DNA of 11,221 nt from Actinomycetota bacterium. GTDB lineage: Bacteria; Acidobacteriota; Blastocatellia; Chloracidobacteriales; Chloracidobacteriaceae. Position 1 is the first letter of the stretch. Every line of letters begins with the position of its first letter. The translations under genes and the position numbers were made by a program. The stretch is taken from contig JAAFHI010000044.1 in assembly GCA_013298335.1 (NCBI GenBank), forward strand, positions 1 through 11,221. The letters run 5' to 3'. Below the pieces are notes generated by a model that had not been told where the DNA came from, searched no databases, and saw only the letters and a program-made list of their open reading frames with translations. Below are positions 1-6,661 of the stretch, one piece after another.

Positions 1-2
1 AG

Positions 3-425
3 GCCACCTGGCTCAGAATGCTTCTTATCCCGGTGATCATCGCCGGTGGGTTTTTCGCGACCGGCTGTGAAGCCGCCAAGGCGAAGCCGTTCGCCGAAAA
101 GGCCGTCGATGACTTCCACACCCAAATGAGCGCCGAGCAGTTCGCCCAGATTTACTCGAATGCCTCTGATGAACTGAAGAAGTCGGCAACCGAGAAGGAT
201 TTCGAAAACGTTTTGGCCACGATGCACAAAAAACTGGGCGCGTACAAAAGCGCGAAGCAGACCGGTTTTAACGCGGGTTCCAACAACGGCGTTTCAAGCA
301 TCAAACTCGATTACGAGACCGAATACGCCGAAGGCAAGGCAACCGAATCCTTTGTCTACAAGGTCGAGGGCGAGAAGGTATCCCTTCTTTCTTTCAATAT
401 CGAATCCGAGGCCCTGAAGAAGTAG
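3..425 (+). CDS. Putative lipoprotein, 5' end cut or start uncertain
   Basis: The first visible ATG is at 18 and gives 135 residues, but the frame stays open to the window edge and reads A-T-W-L-R before that Met. The Arg would suit the positively charged start of a signal peptide, so the true start may lie outside the window. A hydrophobic stretch (MLLIPVIIAGGFFATGC) ends in a lipobox-like A-T-G-C, with Cys17 as the expected lipidated residue, so export and membrane anchoring are likely. The mature part is small, charged and lysine-rich, and looks like the DUF4019/DUF3887 type of small exported domain; that family name is a guess from general resemblance. It ends at a TAG 35 bases before a strong hairpin, so it is probably the last gene of its transcript. 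Function is unknown. Confidence 0.7.
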   Translation, partial: ATWLRMLLIPVIIAGGFFATGCEAAKAKPFAEKAVDDFHTQMSAEQFAQIYSNASDELKKSATEKDFENVLATMHKKLGAYKSAKQTGFNAGSNNGVSSIKLDYETEYAEGKATESFVYKVEGEKVSLLSFNIESEALKK

Positions 426-460
426 TTTCAAAACGACCGGGCAATCCCGCCGGATTGAGA

Positions 461-496
461 GAACCGCCCCGCGACACGTCGTCGTCGGGGCGGTTC
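461..496 (+). terminator. Probable intrinsic terminator hairpin
   Basis: An 11-bp perfect inverted repeat, GAACCGCCCCG (461-471) and CGGGGCGGTTC (486-496), has a 14-base loop that can itself pair partly (CGAC with GTCG). It follows the lipoprotein stop by 35 bases. The downstream tract is only TTCTTCG, so a classical U-run is weak. Because the stem is near-symmetrical it could act in either direction. Confidence 0.6.
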
Positions 497-510
497 TTCG
501 CGTTGGGGCC

Positions 511-605
511 TGTCTGGCGGCAACGGACACACCGACGCCCTTCGGCCTGACAGCGCGGTACTGGACAACCGGAACGCCGCCGTTCACAGTTGCGGCCACC
601 AGACA
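511..605. repeat. Inverted repeat in the leader of the helicase gene
   Basis: TGTCTGGCGGC at 511-521 is the reverse complement of GCCACCAGACA at 595-605 with one mismatch. Pairing can be extended inward by CAAC (521-524) with GTTG (588-591) across a small bulge, leaving about 63 bases between. The right arm ends immediately before the likely Shine-Dalgarno (GGAG, 607-610) of the ORF at 616. The region is GC-rich, unlike the gene that follows. It may be a structured 5' leader or a relic of the insertion boundary; the sequence alone does not decide. Confidence 0.4.
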
Positions 606-615
606 CGGAGCCAAA

Positions 616-1638
616 ATGAGTCGTTATTATTACAAAGCATCGCTTCAGACTTTTCTTCGCGAAGACTCGAACACCATCCTTGGGGCACTCGCTCGTCATC
701 ATGAATTTTCATTGGAAGAGCAACAACGCAACGCGTGGATAGGTCAAGTTTCGCTCCTCAAGAAATGGCTTAATGAACTTGATGGAACAATTCTCCTGGA
801 ATACAGCATTCCTCGAATGGGGCGTCGAATTGATGTAGTTGTACTTTCGGGAAGTGTTGTCTTTGCCATTGAGTTTAAAGTTGGGGCAAAAACCTATGAA
901 CACTCTGATATCGACCAAGTTATGGACTATGCCCTTGATTTAAAGAATTTTCATGAACAGAGCCATTCAAGGGTTATCGTTCCAATTCTTATCTGTACAG
1001 AAGCAACACAGGAGACCTCTCGTTTAGATTTTTATGACGACCTCGTTACCAAACCTGTCCTTACAAATGGAAGTTCACTTAAAAGTGTGATCAACACAGC
1101 GCGAACACGATTTAACGATCAGCCCATTGATCCAGACCAATGGACTCATGCCATTTACAAACCAACCCCGACAATTATTGAAGCAGCTCAAGCACTTTAT
1201 GAGAGACATACGGTCGAAGATATTTCTCGCTCTGATGCTGGTGCAATCAATCTATCGAGAACAACCGCGGCTATTTCAAAAATTATTGAACATTCAAAAA
1301 ACAACTCTAGAAAATCGATCTGTTTTGTTACTGGCGTCCCTGGTGCAGGAAAAACACTTGCGGGTCTTAACCTGGCTATTTCTTGGCATAATACGGATGA
1401 GTCTCAGCATGCCGTTTTTCTTTCCGGTAATGGGCCTCTAGTTGAAGTCTTGCGTGAAGCCCTCACAAGAAATACTGCCCAAAATGCCAAGCTCAATGGC
1501 TCACGGACCAACAAAAACCGGACTCGTTCAGAAACTAAATCCTTTATTCAAAATATTCATCATTTTCGGGATGACGCGCTTGAGTCCGCGGCCCCGCCTG
1601 TAGAACGAGTCGTCGTTTTTGACGAAGCGCAAAGATGA
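616..1638 (+). pseudogene. N-terminal half of split nuclease/helicase (Schlafen group 3, DUF2075 type)
   Basis: This 340-residue ORF starts at an ATG with a GGAG ribosome site five bases upstream. The first ~130 residues look like a PD-(D/E)XK nuclease region: E62, D73 in GRRIDVVV, E86-x-K88 in AIEFK, then Q101 and Y105. A linker with YKPTPTIIEAAQALY (181-195) follows, then Walker A GVPGAGKT (240-247) and Walker [10 protein letters not shown] (332-340). Translation stops right after that Arg. In intact family members the chain continues through an A-W segment into the SEPEF motif, which here sits in the next ORF in another frame. About ten expected codons are absent, which suggests a small deletion of 3n+1 bases, not a single miscalled base. 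The family is a superfamily-1-like DNA/RNA helicase often found in accessory and defence regions; a defence role here is inference. GC content is clearly lower than in the flanks. Confidence 0.8.
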
Positions 1639-2570
1639 AGACAAAAAAAGGAAGGTCTGATTTCCAGCAATCTGAACCGGAATTTCTTATCAGTGTTATG
1701 AACCGCCACTCTGACTGGGCAACTCTTGTGTGCCTCATTGGCGGGGGTCAGGAAATCAATACCGGTGAAGCTGGCTTACACGAATGGTTCGCATCTCTTC
1801 AACGAACATTTACAGAATGGGACATTTACATTTCCGGTCAATTAACTGACACCGAATATACTCAGGGTCGTCAACTTTACGATGCTTCAGATAAACGACT
1901 CTTCATTGAAGACGACCTTCACTTATCGGTCTCGATTCGATCATTCCGAGCAGAAAGTGTAGCTGCCTTTGTAAAAGCCATCCTTGATTCCAACACACAC
2001 GAGGCGCGAGCATTGTTTACAAAAATCGCCTCACAATATCCGATTGTCCTTACCCGCGATTTAATGACCGCGAAACAATGGCTGCGATCAAAAGCTCGTG
2101 GCTCAGAACGCTTTGGTATCGTAGCTTCTTCTGGCGCAATTCGACTTAAGCCTCTTGGGCTAAATGTAAAGTCCACGATTGATCCAACGCACTGGTTCTT
2201 AAATAACAAAAATGACGTCCGCTCGTCATTTTTCCTTGAAGATGTAGCGACCGAGTTCGTGGTTCAAGGCCTTGAACTGGATTGGACCTGTGTTGCCTGG
2301 GATGCCAACCTTCGTTATGGCCAAGATACCTGGGTTCTCAAAGCCTTCCGCGGAACAACGTGGCAAGAAATTAATGACTCAGACGCCCGTCTCTTTTTAA
2401 AAAATTCATATCGAGTCTTATTGACAAGGGCTCGACAAGGGATGGTGATTCTTGTTCCTCGGGGGGATAGAAACGACCCAACCAGACAGCCGGATTTTTA
2501 CGATACGACCTATGACTACTTGCAATCGATTGGTATCCCTGTACTGCCAGAAACATATTCTCAAGAATAG
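1635..2570 (+). pseudogene. C-terminal half of split nuclease/helicase (DUF2075 type)
   Basis: This 311-residue ORF overlaps the preceding one as ATGA (ATG 1635, TGA 1636). It carries the remaining helicase motifs of the same protein: [13 protein letters not shown] (13-25), a motif III-like [15 protein letters not shown] (33-47), SIRSFR near residues 99-104, a motif V-like [11 protein letters not shown] (207-217) and a motif VI-like [11 protein letters not shown] (259-269) with the arginines needed for ATP hydrolysis. No further stop or shift is seen. The two ORFs add up to 651 residues, about the size expected for one intact protein less the missing segment. No clear Shine-Dalgarno precedes the ATG beyond purine-rich GCGCAAAG, so expression would depend on coupling to the upstream ORF. 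It may be a recent pseudogene or a functioning two-chain enzyme; I favour pseudogene. Confidence 0.78.
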
Positions 2571-2607
2571 GTGAAATTCCTTCCAGTTTCTCATTGAAGG
2601 GAAAACC

Positions 2608-2910
2608 ATGACCTGGGTTGCTGAAGCCCGCGAACACCTCAAACAGGGCCGTCACGCGAGCGTCCGTCCGCAAGGTGGCTCAATGCGCGGACGCATCGAA
2701 AGCGGACAACTCGTGACCATCGCGCCCGCGACCATCGCCGACGTCCAGCCGGGTGATGTTGTGTTCGTCGCGTGGAAAGGCAATTACCTGCTGCATCTCG
2801 CGAAGGAAGTCGAACCGGACCGCGTTCTCATCGGCAACACCCTCGGCAAAATCAACGGCTGGGTGACGGCCTCGGCCATTCTCGGAAAAGTCATTTCGGT
2901 CACGGACTGA
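2608..2910 (+). CDS. Minimal S24/S26-like serine peptidase domain protein
   Basis: This 100-residue protein starts at an ATG with GAAGGG seven bases upstream. It consists of almost nothing but the LexA/signal-peptidase core fold: G-G-S25-M-R-G-R-I, where Ser25 is the expected nucleophile, then QPGDVVFV (47-54), the equivalent of the G-D-x-V motif, and YLLHLAKEV (60-68). The second catalytic residue would be His63, as in the Ser-His signal peptidases of archaea and the ER, although K66 nearby could be an alternative. There is no HTH domain and no membrane segment, so it is neither a repressor nor a normal signal peptidase. Such stand-alone small S24/S26-like proteins occur in several phyla and their substrates are unknown. 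It is followed after 29 bases by an unknown gene and is likely first in that transcript. Confidence 0.7.
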   Translation: MTWVAEAREHLKQGRHASVRPQGGSMRGRIESGQLVTIAPATIADVQPGDVVFVAWKGNYLLHLAKEVEPDRVLIGNTLGKINGWVTASAILGKVISVTD

Positions 2911-2939
2911 CCGACCATTCACAAGGAAGCCACAACCCC

Positions 2940-3467
2940 ATGCTCAATCGGTTCGAACGCAAAAAAATCTCCGAAATCGTCATCACCGGCACGGTCGTCG
3001 TGGAGTCGGAAAACCTGATCCTGATTCATCGGGCGAACGAATTTCAGTTCGACGGCTATATCGTGCTGCGCCAGCGCGATCTCACCCAGGCGGGGACGTC
3101 CGATTGGGAACGGCATGAGGAAAAAATCATGCGGGCGGAAAAACTCTGGCAGAATCCGCCGAAATCGGTTCGCGAACTTCCACTCGACGACTGGCGCGCG
3201 CTGCTGACGGCATTCATCGGAAAAACCGTCATCGTCGAGAACGAACGCAAGGAAGATTTTCTGATCGGCCCAGTGGTGTCGTGTGACGAACGCGCCGTCA
3301 CGCTTCATTACTTCGACGCGGCGGGCGTCTGGGGCGACGTCGAGCGCCTGCTCTACCGCGACATCACCTGCGTGCAGTTCGGCGACCGCTACAGCACGCT
3401 GCACGCAAAGCATCTTCCCCCGCGCCCCGAAACGACCAAACCAGCCCGAGCGACGAAAAAAGCATGA
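2940..3467 (+). CDS. Conserved-looking protein of unknown function
   Basis: I chose the ATG at 2940, preceded by AAGGAAG ten bases upstream, because the same frame is open much further upstream only as a shadow of the peptidase gene. The product is 175 residues. The first ~60 residues (starting MLNRFERKKISEIVITG) are rich in beta-forming residues, a charged helix follows near 60-80, and residues 97-155 form another beta-rich block (IGKTVIVENERKEDFLIGP and DITCVQFGDRYSTLHAKHL). That second block resembles short unknown proteins with a possible Sm-like barrel, a weak inference. The tail is basic (TTKPARATKKA). There is no signal peptide or membrane segment, so it is probably cytoplasmic. Its stop overlaps the next start as ATGA, which implies translational coupling and a shared role with that neighbour. 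Confidence 0.7.
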   Translation: MLNRFERKKISEIVITGTVVVESENLILIHRANEFQFDGYIVLRQRDLTQAGTSDWERHEEKIMRAEKLWQNPPKSVRELPLDDWRALLTAFIGKTVIVENERKEDFLIGPVVSCDERAVTLHYFDAAGVWGDVERLLYRDITCVQFGDRYSTLHAKHLPPRPETTKPARATKKA

Positions 3468-4030
3468 GCACCAAACCGATTCCCGCCTACGCCCGCATCA
3501 ACGCCCGCATTGACCCTGTCGAACGCGGCGACCGCTACGAAGACCCGTTGAGCGAGGCTCTCGAAGAAAACGGCCTCGCGGTACTGACCGGCGGCGGCAC
3601 GATGCAGTCGGAAAACGGCGAGATTTCATACTGCGGCATTGATCTCGACCTTTTGAATGTTGACGAGGCCGTGTCGTTCATCTGTGACTTTCTCGCTGAA
3701 CACGGCGCGCCGAAAGGCTCGAAACTTCAGTACGAAGTGGACGGTGAGGCGAAGGAAGTTCCGTTCGGATTTCTCGAAGGACTCGCCATCTACCTGAACG
3801 GGACCGACCTGCCGACGGAGGTCTACGAAACGTGCGACATCAATTTTCTGTACGAAGAGATTGAACGCCTACTCGGTGACCGGGGCGAGATTCAGGGACA
3901 CTGGCAGGGGCCGGAAGAAACCGCGCTCTATCTGTATGGCTACTCGGTTGACGAAATGCGGCGGGTCATCGCGCCGTTCGTGAAGAGGTACCCGCTGTGC
4001 GAAAAGGCGCGGTTTGTCGTCATCACGTAA
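3464..4030 (+). CDS. Conserved hypothetical cytoplasmic protein
   Basis: This 188-residue acidic protein begins in an ATGA overlap with the preceding unknown gene. It reads like a known but uncharacterised family of soluble proteins: an N-terminal beta strand with paired arginines (YARINARIDPVERGDRYEDP), a glycine-rich turn LTGGGTMQSENGEI, an alpha/beta middle with GIDLDLLNVDEAVSFI, the motif EGLAIYLNGTDLPTEVYETC (residues 105-124) and a C-terminal GQWxGPEETALYLYG-like strand and helix (here GHWQGPEETALYLYG). I recall similar unnamed proteins from other bacteria but cannot assign a reaction. The high Asp/Glu content and a repeated strand-helix pattern would fit a small ligand- or protein-binding fold. 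A stop is followed at once by a degenerate 10-base repeat tract, so the transcript may end here. Confidence 0.72.
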   Translation: MSTKPIPAYARINARIDPVERGDRYEDPLSEALEENGLAVLTGGGTMQSENGEISYCGIDLDLLNVDEAVSFICDFLAEHGAPKGSKLQYEVDGEAKEVPFGFLEGLAIYLNGTDLPTEVYETCDINFLYEEIERLLGDRGEIQGHWQGPEETALYLYGYSVDEMRRVIAPFVKRYPLCEKARFVVIT

Positions 4031-4034
4031 AAAT

Positions 4035-4076
4035 GAAGTCTGGGGAGTCTCGGGAGTCTTGAGGGTCTTGGGAGTC
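4035..4076 (+). repeat. Degenerate ~10-base tandem repeat after the stop codon
   Basis: Units GAAGTCTGGG, GAGTCTCGGG, AGTCTTGAGG, GTCTTGGG and AGTC follow each other directly, four bases after the TAA at 4028-4030. The consensus is roughly GAGTCTYGGG. The tract lies in the 78-base gap before the zinc-finger gene. Its role is unknown; it looks like slippage expansion of a short G-rich word. Confidence 0.55.
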
Positions 4077-4108
4077 ATCAATCGGCATAAGGCAGGGGAA
4101 GGAAAAAC

Positions 4109-4471
4109 ATGCGCTGTTTCATCCATCAGGACCGTGACGCCATCGGTTTGTGCAAAGCCTGCGCGAAAGGATTGTGCCCCGACTGTGCCGTCGATCTCGG
4201 ACATGGACTCGCATGCAAGGGAATCCATGAAGACACGGTTGCGATGTACAGCGCGATCATAAACAAGAATGCCCGGGTGTATTCAGCCAGCGGTAAAAGC
4301 TGGGCGGTCGTTCCGGCTTTTTTTACACTGACGGGTATCGGGTTTGTCGTGTTCGGGACCTTTGCCCCAGACCGACTGCAATGGTTTCTTTTCGCCTTTG
4401 GCGGCCTGTTCTTCGCCTTCGGTCTTTTCTGCGGATACTACAATTACCGTGCATTCGCCCAAAGATCATGA
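4109..4471 (+). CDS. B-box-like zinc-binding membrane protein
   Basis: This 120-residue protein starts at an ATG with a strong GGGGAAGG ribosome site. The first ~40 residues hold a B-box-type zinc finger: C3 and H6, C15-x2-C18, C23-x2-C26, then H32, C36 and H40, in the pattern typical of bacterial B-box proteins. A linker is followed by two hydrophobic segments, about 65-86 (W to A) and 91-111 (Q to Y), separated by the short polar turn P-D-R, so both ends should face the same side. By family analogy the zinc finger is cytoplasmic and tethered to the inner membrane, where it may bind a protein partner. The partner is unknown. Neighbours are unrelated, and a 96-base gap separates it from the next gene. 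Confidence 0.75.
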   Translation: MRCFIHQDRDAIGLCKACAKGLCPDCAVDLGHGLACKGIHEDTVAMYSAIINKNARVYSASGKSWAVVPAFFTLTGIGFVVFGTFAPDRLQWFLFAFGGLFFAFGLFCGYYNYRAFAQRS

Positions 4472-4553
4472 CGGTTCTTGTCATCCAGCGTGACGCCGAA
4501 TGTTTTTTGAAGTCCGAACCGGTTGAGCAATTCTCCGCGCTCGCCGACCTCTG

Positions 4554-4563
4554 GTAACGTTAC
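4554..4563. promoter_or_regulatory. Short palindrome just before the DUF1697 start
   Basis: GTAACGTTAC is a perfect 10-base palindrome ending four bases before the ATG at 4568. It replaces an obvious Shine-Dalgarno. It could be a small operator or chance; there is only one copy visible. Confidence 0.2.
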
Positions 4564-4567
4564 GGAC

Positions 4568-5110
4568 ATGCCCAAATACATCGCCTTTCTCAGAGCCATC
4601 AACGTCGGCGGACGCGTCGTCAAGATGGACCGTCTGCGCGCACTGTTCGAAGAACTGAAATTCACCAATGTCGAAACCTTCATCGCGAGCGGCAACGTCA
4701 TCTTCGACGCGACCGCCAAAAACGCCGCGACCCTCGAAACGAAAATCGAGGCCCATCTGAAGTCGTCGCTCGGCTACGACGTGGCGACCTGCCTGCGGAC
4801 GACGACCGAACTTGTACGCATCGCGGCAACCGATCCGTTCAACGGCGAAGCGGCGCTTCTCGAAGAAGGCGGACTCTTCATCGGTTTTCTCAAAAGCGCC
4901 CCGGAAGACGCGGCCATTCAAAAACTCATGACGCTCGCCACCCCGACCGACGACTTCCGCGTGGCGGGAAGCGAAGCCTACTGGCTGTGCCGCATTCGGG
5001 TGAGCGATTCGAAAATCACCTATGCCATGTTCGAAAAAGCGCTCGGCGTAACCGCGACCTTCCGCAACGTCACCACGGTCGGCAAACTCGCCGCGAAGTA
5101 CGGTCGATAA
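4568..5110 (+). CDS. DUF1697 family protein
   Basis: The start is set at the ATG at 4568 because the family's N-terminus begins with the strand MPKYIAFLRAINVGG; an earlier in-frame ATG at 4523 adds an unrelated stretch. The product is 180 residues, the usual family length. Family signatures are visible: LRAINVGGR (8-16), LRALFEELKFTNVETFIASG (23-42), a helix with the LE-x-K pattern near 56-66, and a C-terminal block with YWLCRIR, TYAMFEKALG and RNVTTVGKLA that matches the conserved ending (T-x-R-N-x-x-T-V-x-K-L). The protein is soluble and probably has a ferredoxin-like fold; its biochemical role is not established. Nothing suggests truncation. It is likely transcribed on its own, with 96 bases before and 93 bases after it. 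Confidence 0.9.
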   Translation: MPKYIAFLRAINVGGRVVKMDRLRALFEELKFTNVETFIASGNVIFDATAKNAATLETKIEAHLKSSLGYDVATCLRTTTELVRIAATDPFNGEAALLEEGGLFIGFLKSAPEDAAIQKLMTLATPTDDFRVAGSEAYWLCRIRVSDSKITYAMFEKALGVTATFRNVTTVGKLAAKYGR

Positions 5111-5203
5111 ACCGCGCGTTCGTCAAAGGCGTGGCGATACCCGGTAAAAGGTCGTATCTTTTCGCCGCATTCATCACCTTCGGATGAAACGGACACCCGC
5201 CCC

Positions 5204-5758
5204 ATGTCGACCGACCTGCAACTGCGCGCCGCATTCAATCCGCTCATCCGTCCGTATCTCGTCATCACCATCGGCCTGACCATGGCGACTACCATCATCG
5301 GGCTGCCGCTCGCCCTGATCTGGTTTCTGGGCGTTGGCCAGTGGTGGGCGCGGCACTATTTCGACAAACTCGAATGCCACCTCGACGACAAGACCCTGCG
5401 CTACCGCAAAGGGATTCTGGTGTCGGTCGAAAAGACCATCCCGCTCGAAAACATTCAGGACGTGACCTTCATCGAAGGCCCGATTCTGCGCCACTTTCAC
5501 CTCAGTACGCTGAAGTTCGAGACCGCCGGACACAGCGCCGGGCAGGCGAACGACATGCACCTGACCGGCATCATCGACGGCCATGAATTCCGCAACCGGA
5601 TCATCGCGGCGCGCGAGGCGCTCAAGCACAAACAGCAACCGGCGCTTCCGGGACAATCCTCCGCGACCGGCGCACAGGCCGACGACCAACTCGCGGTGCT
5701 GCACAGCATCGACCGCAAACTCGAACAGCTCATCGAACTGATGAAGGTTCAGAAGTAA
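5204..5758 (+). CDS. Bacterial PH-domain membrane protein (DUF304/bPH_2 type)
   Basis: This 184-residue protein has one long or two short hydrophobic segments at about 16-46 (IRPYLVITIGL to LIWFLGVGQ), followed by a PH-like domain from about 52 to 125. That domain shows the bPH_2 features: YFDKLECHLDDKTLRYRKG, an I-P-L-E-N-I-Q-D motif (TIPLENIQDV, 80-89) and LSTLKFETAGHS, ending with FRNRIIAAREAL. The C-terminal tail (160-184, SIDRKLEQLIELMK) looks like a short coiled coil that could mediate oligomerisation. The domain resembles the YdbS/YdbT family, whose function is poorly known. The gene begins a run in which the next start lies 13 bases beyond the TAA. Upstream there is only weak purine content before the ATG. 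Confidence 0.85.
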   Translation: MSTDLQLRAAFNPLIRPYLVITIGLTMATTIIGLPLALIWFLGVGQWWARHYFDKLECHLDDKTLRYRKGILVSVEKTIPLENIQDVTFIEGPILRHFHLSTLKFETAGHSAGQANDMHLTGIIDGHEFRNRIIAAREALKHKQQPALPGQSSATGAQADDQLAVLHSIDRKLEQLIELMKVQK

Positions 5759-5771
5759 TTGGGGTGCAACC

Positions 5772-6137
5772 TTGAACATCGAACACTGGCCCGCCAGCGC
5801 GCCCGGTCGCAGCCGGATGGTCGCATTCGGCGAACTCGTCTGGGCCGTCGCCAACGCGCGCAATCTGGCCGCCGACTTCGCCGCGCAAACGCAGGAGACG
5901 TTCCTTCTGCTGGACACGGCGTTGCAGGAAGCCGGGTCGGATCACTCACGCATGCTTTCCGTACAGGTGCTGCTGGCAAATATCGAAGACCGCTGGCACT
6001 TCGATGAACTCTGGCGCGACTGGATCGGCCCCAACCCCGACCACTGGCCGCAACGCGCCTGTTTTCAAACGGGACTCGCGCCGGGCCTGCTGATCGAACT
6101 CGTCGTCACGGCGGCACGCGCCGAAACGCCGCGTTGA
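5772..6137 (+). CDS. RidA family (YjgF/YER057c/UK114) protein
   Basis: This 121-residue protein starts at TTG 5772, the only suitable start at the family's N-terminus; the GGGG at 5761-5764 may be the ribosome site. It carries the RidA pattern: GELVWAVANARN (20-31), AQTQETFLLLDTALQEAGSD (38-57), SRMLSVQVLLANI (59-71), and the ending PQRACFQTGLAPGLLIELVV (93-112). Arg95 aligns with the catalytic or substrate-binding Arg of E. coli RidA and Glu109 with the conserved Glu. RidA enzymes hydrolyse reactive enamines and imines released by PLP enzymes such as threonine dehydratase. Without the exact active-site set it could belong to a RidA subfamily with another substrate. It is the second gene of the PH-RidA-TrmO run, 13 and 37 bases from its neighbours. 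Confidence 0.9.
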   Translation: MNIEHWPASAPGRSRMVAFGELVWAVANARNLAADFAAQTQETFLLLDTALQEAGSDHSRMLSVQVLLANIEDRWHFDELWRDWIGPNPDHWPQRACFQTGLAPGLLIELVVTAARAETPR

Positions 6138-6174
6138 ACCCGCCTCGATTCAGGAAAAGGGGAAACGAAATCTC

Positions 6175-6657
6175 ATGACTTTCGAAGCGAACATCATCGG
6201 GCGGGTCACGGCCACCCGTGACGAAGTAAGGGATGACTTCTGGGGCGATGCGGAGTCGTGCATCACCCTCGACGCCGCGTTCGACGAATCGGTGCTCGAC
6301 GGTATCGAGGAGTTTTCGCACGTCGAAATTCTGTTCTTCTTTGACCGGATCGACCCGGCAAACATCGTGACCGACGCCCGGCATCCGCGCGGCAATCCGG
6401 ACTGGCCCCGCGTCGGCATCTTCGCCCAGCGCGCGAAAATGCGCCCCAACCGCATCGGTGCAACGATCTGCCGCATCCTGCGTCGCGAAGGCCGCAACCT
6501 CTACGTTGCCGAACTCGACGCCATCGACGGCACGCCGGTTCTCGACATCAAGCCCGTGATGGTCGAATTTCTGCCGCGCGGCGACGTCCGCCAGCCCGCC
6601 TGGTCGCACGAACTGATGCGTGAATACTGGGCCAAACCCGAGGATGGACAATCATAA
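6175..6657 (+). CDS. TrmO/TsaA-like tRNA methyltransferase family protein
   Basis: This 160-residue protein starts at an ATG preceded by AGGAAAAGGGGAAACG. It has the TrmO/TsaA signature: FSHVEILFFFDR (47-58), RPNRIG (90-95) and the DAIDGTPVLDIKP block (115-127). In the family these line a beta-barrel pocket that binds S-adenosylmethionine, and E. coli TrmO N6-methylates t6A37 of tRNA-Thr(GGU). Here the usual R-S-x-x-R-P-N-P-I-G motif reads RAKMRPNRIG, and the chain stops soon after the core, without the C-terminal extension of the E. coli enzyme. It therefore belongs to the short branch of the family and its substrate is uncertain. It may be cotranscribed with the RidA gene. A hairpin-rich element begins five bases after its stop. 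Confidence 0.85.
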   Translation: MTFEANIIGRVTATRDEVRDDFWGDAESCITLDAAFDESVLDGIEEFSHVEILFFFDRIDPANIVTDARHPRGNPDWPRVGIFAQRAKMRPNRIGATICRILRREGRNLYVAELDAIDGTPVLDIKPVMVEFLPRGDVRQPAWSHELMREYWAKPEDGQS

Positions 6658-6661
6658 CGGC

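Noticed and set aside
2772..2939. Upstream extension of the unknown gene at 2940
   Set aside because: The extension overlaps the peptidase gene and has low-quality composition; a good ribosome site precedes 2940.
5111..5203. Possible promoter with TATCTT before the PH-domain gene
   Set aside because: No matching -35 element at a normal distance was found.
5174..5917. A 247-codon open frame on the minus strand
   Set aside because: It is antisense to the PH-domain and RidA genes, both of which have clear family motifs.
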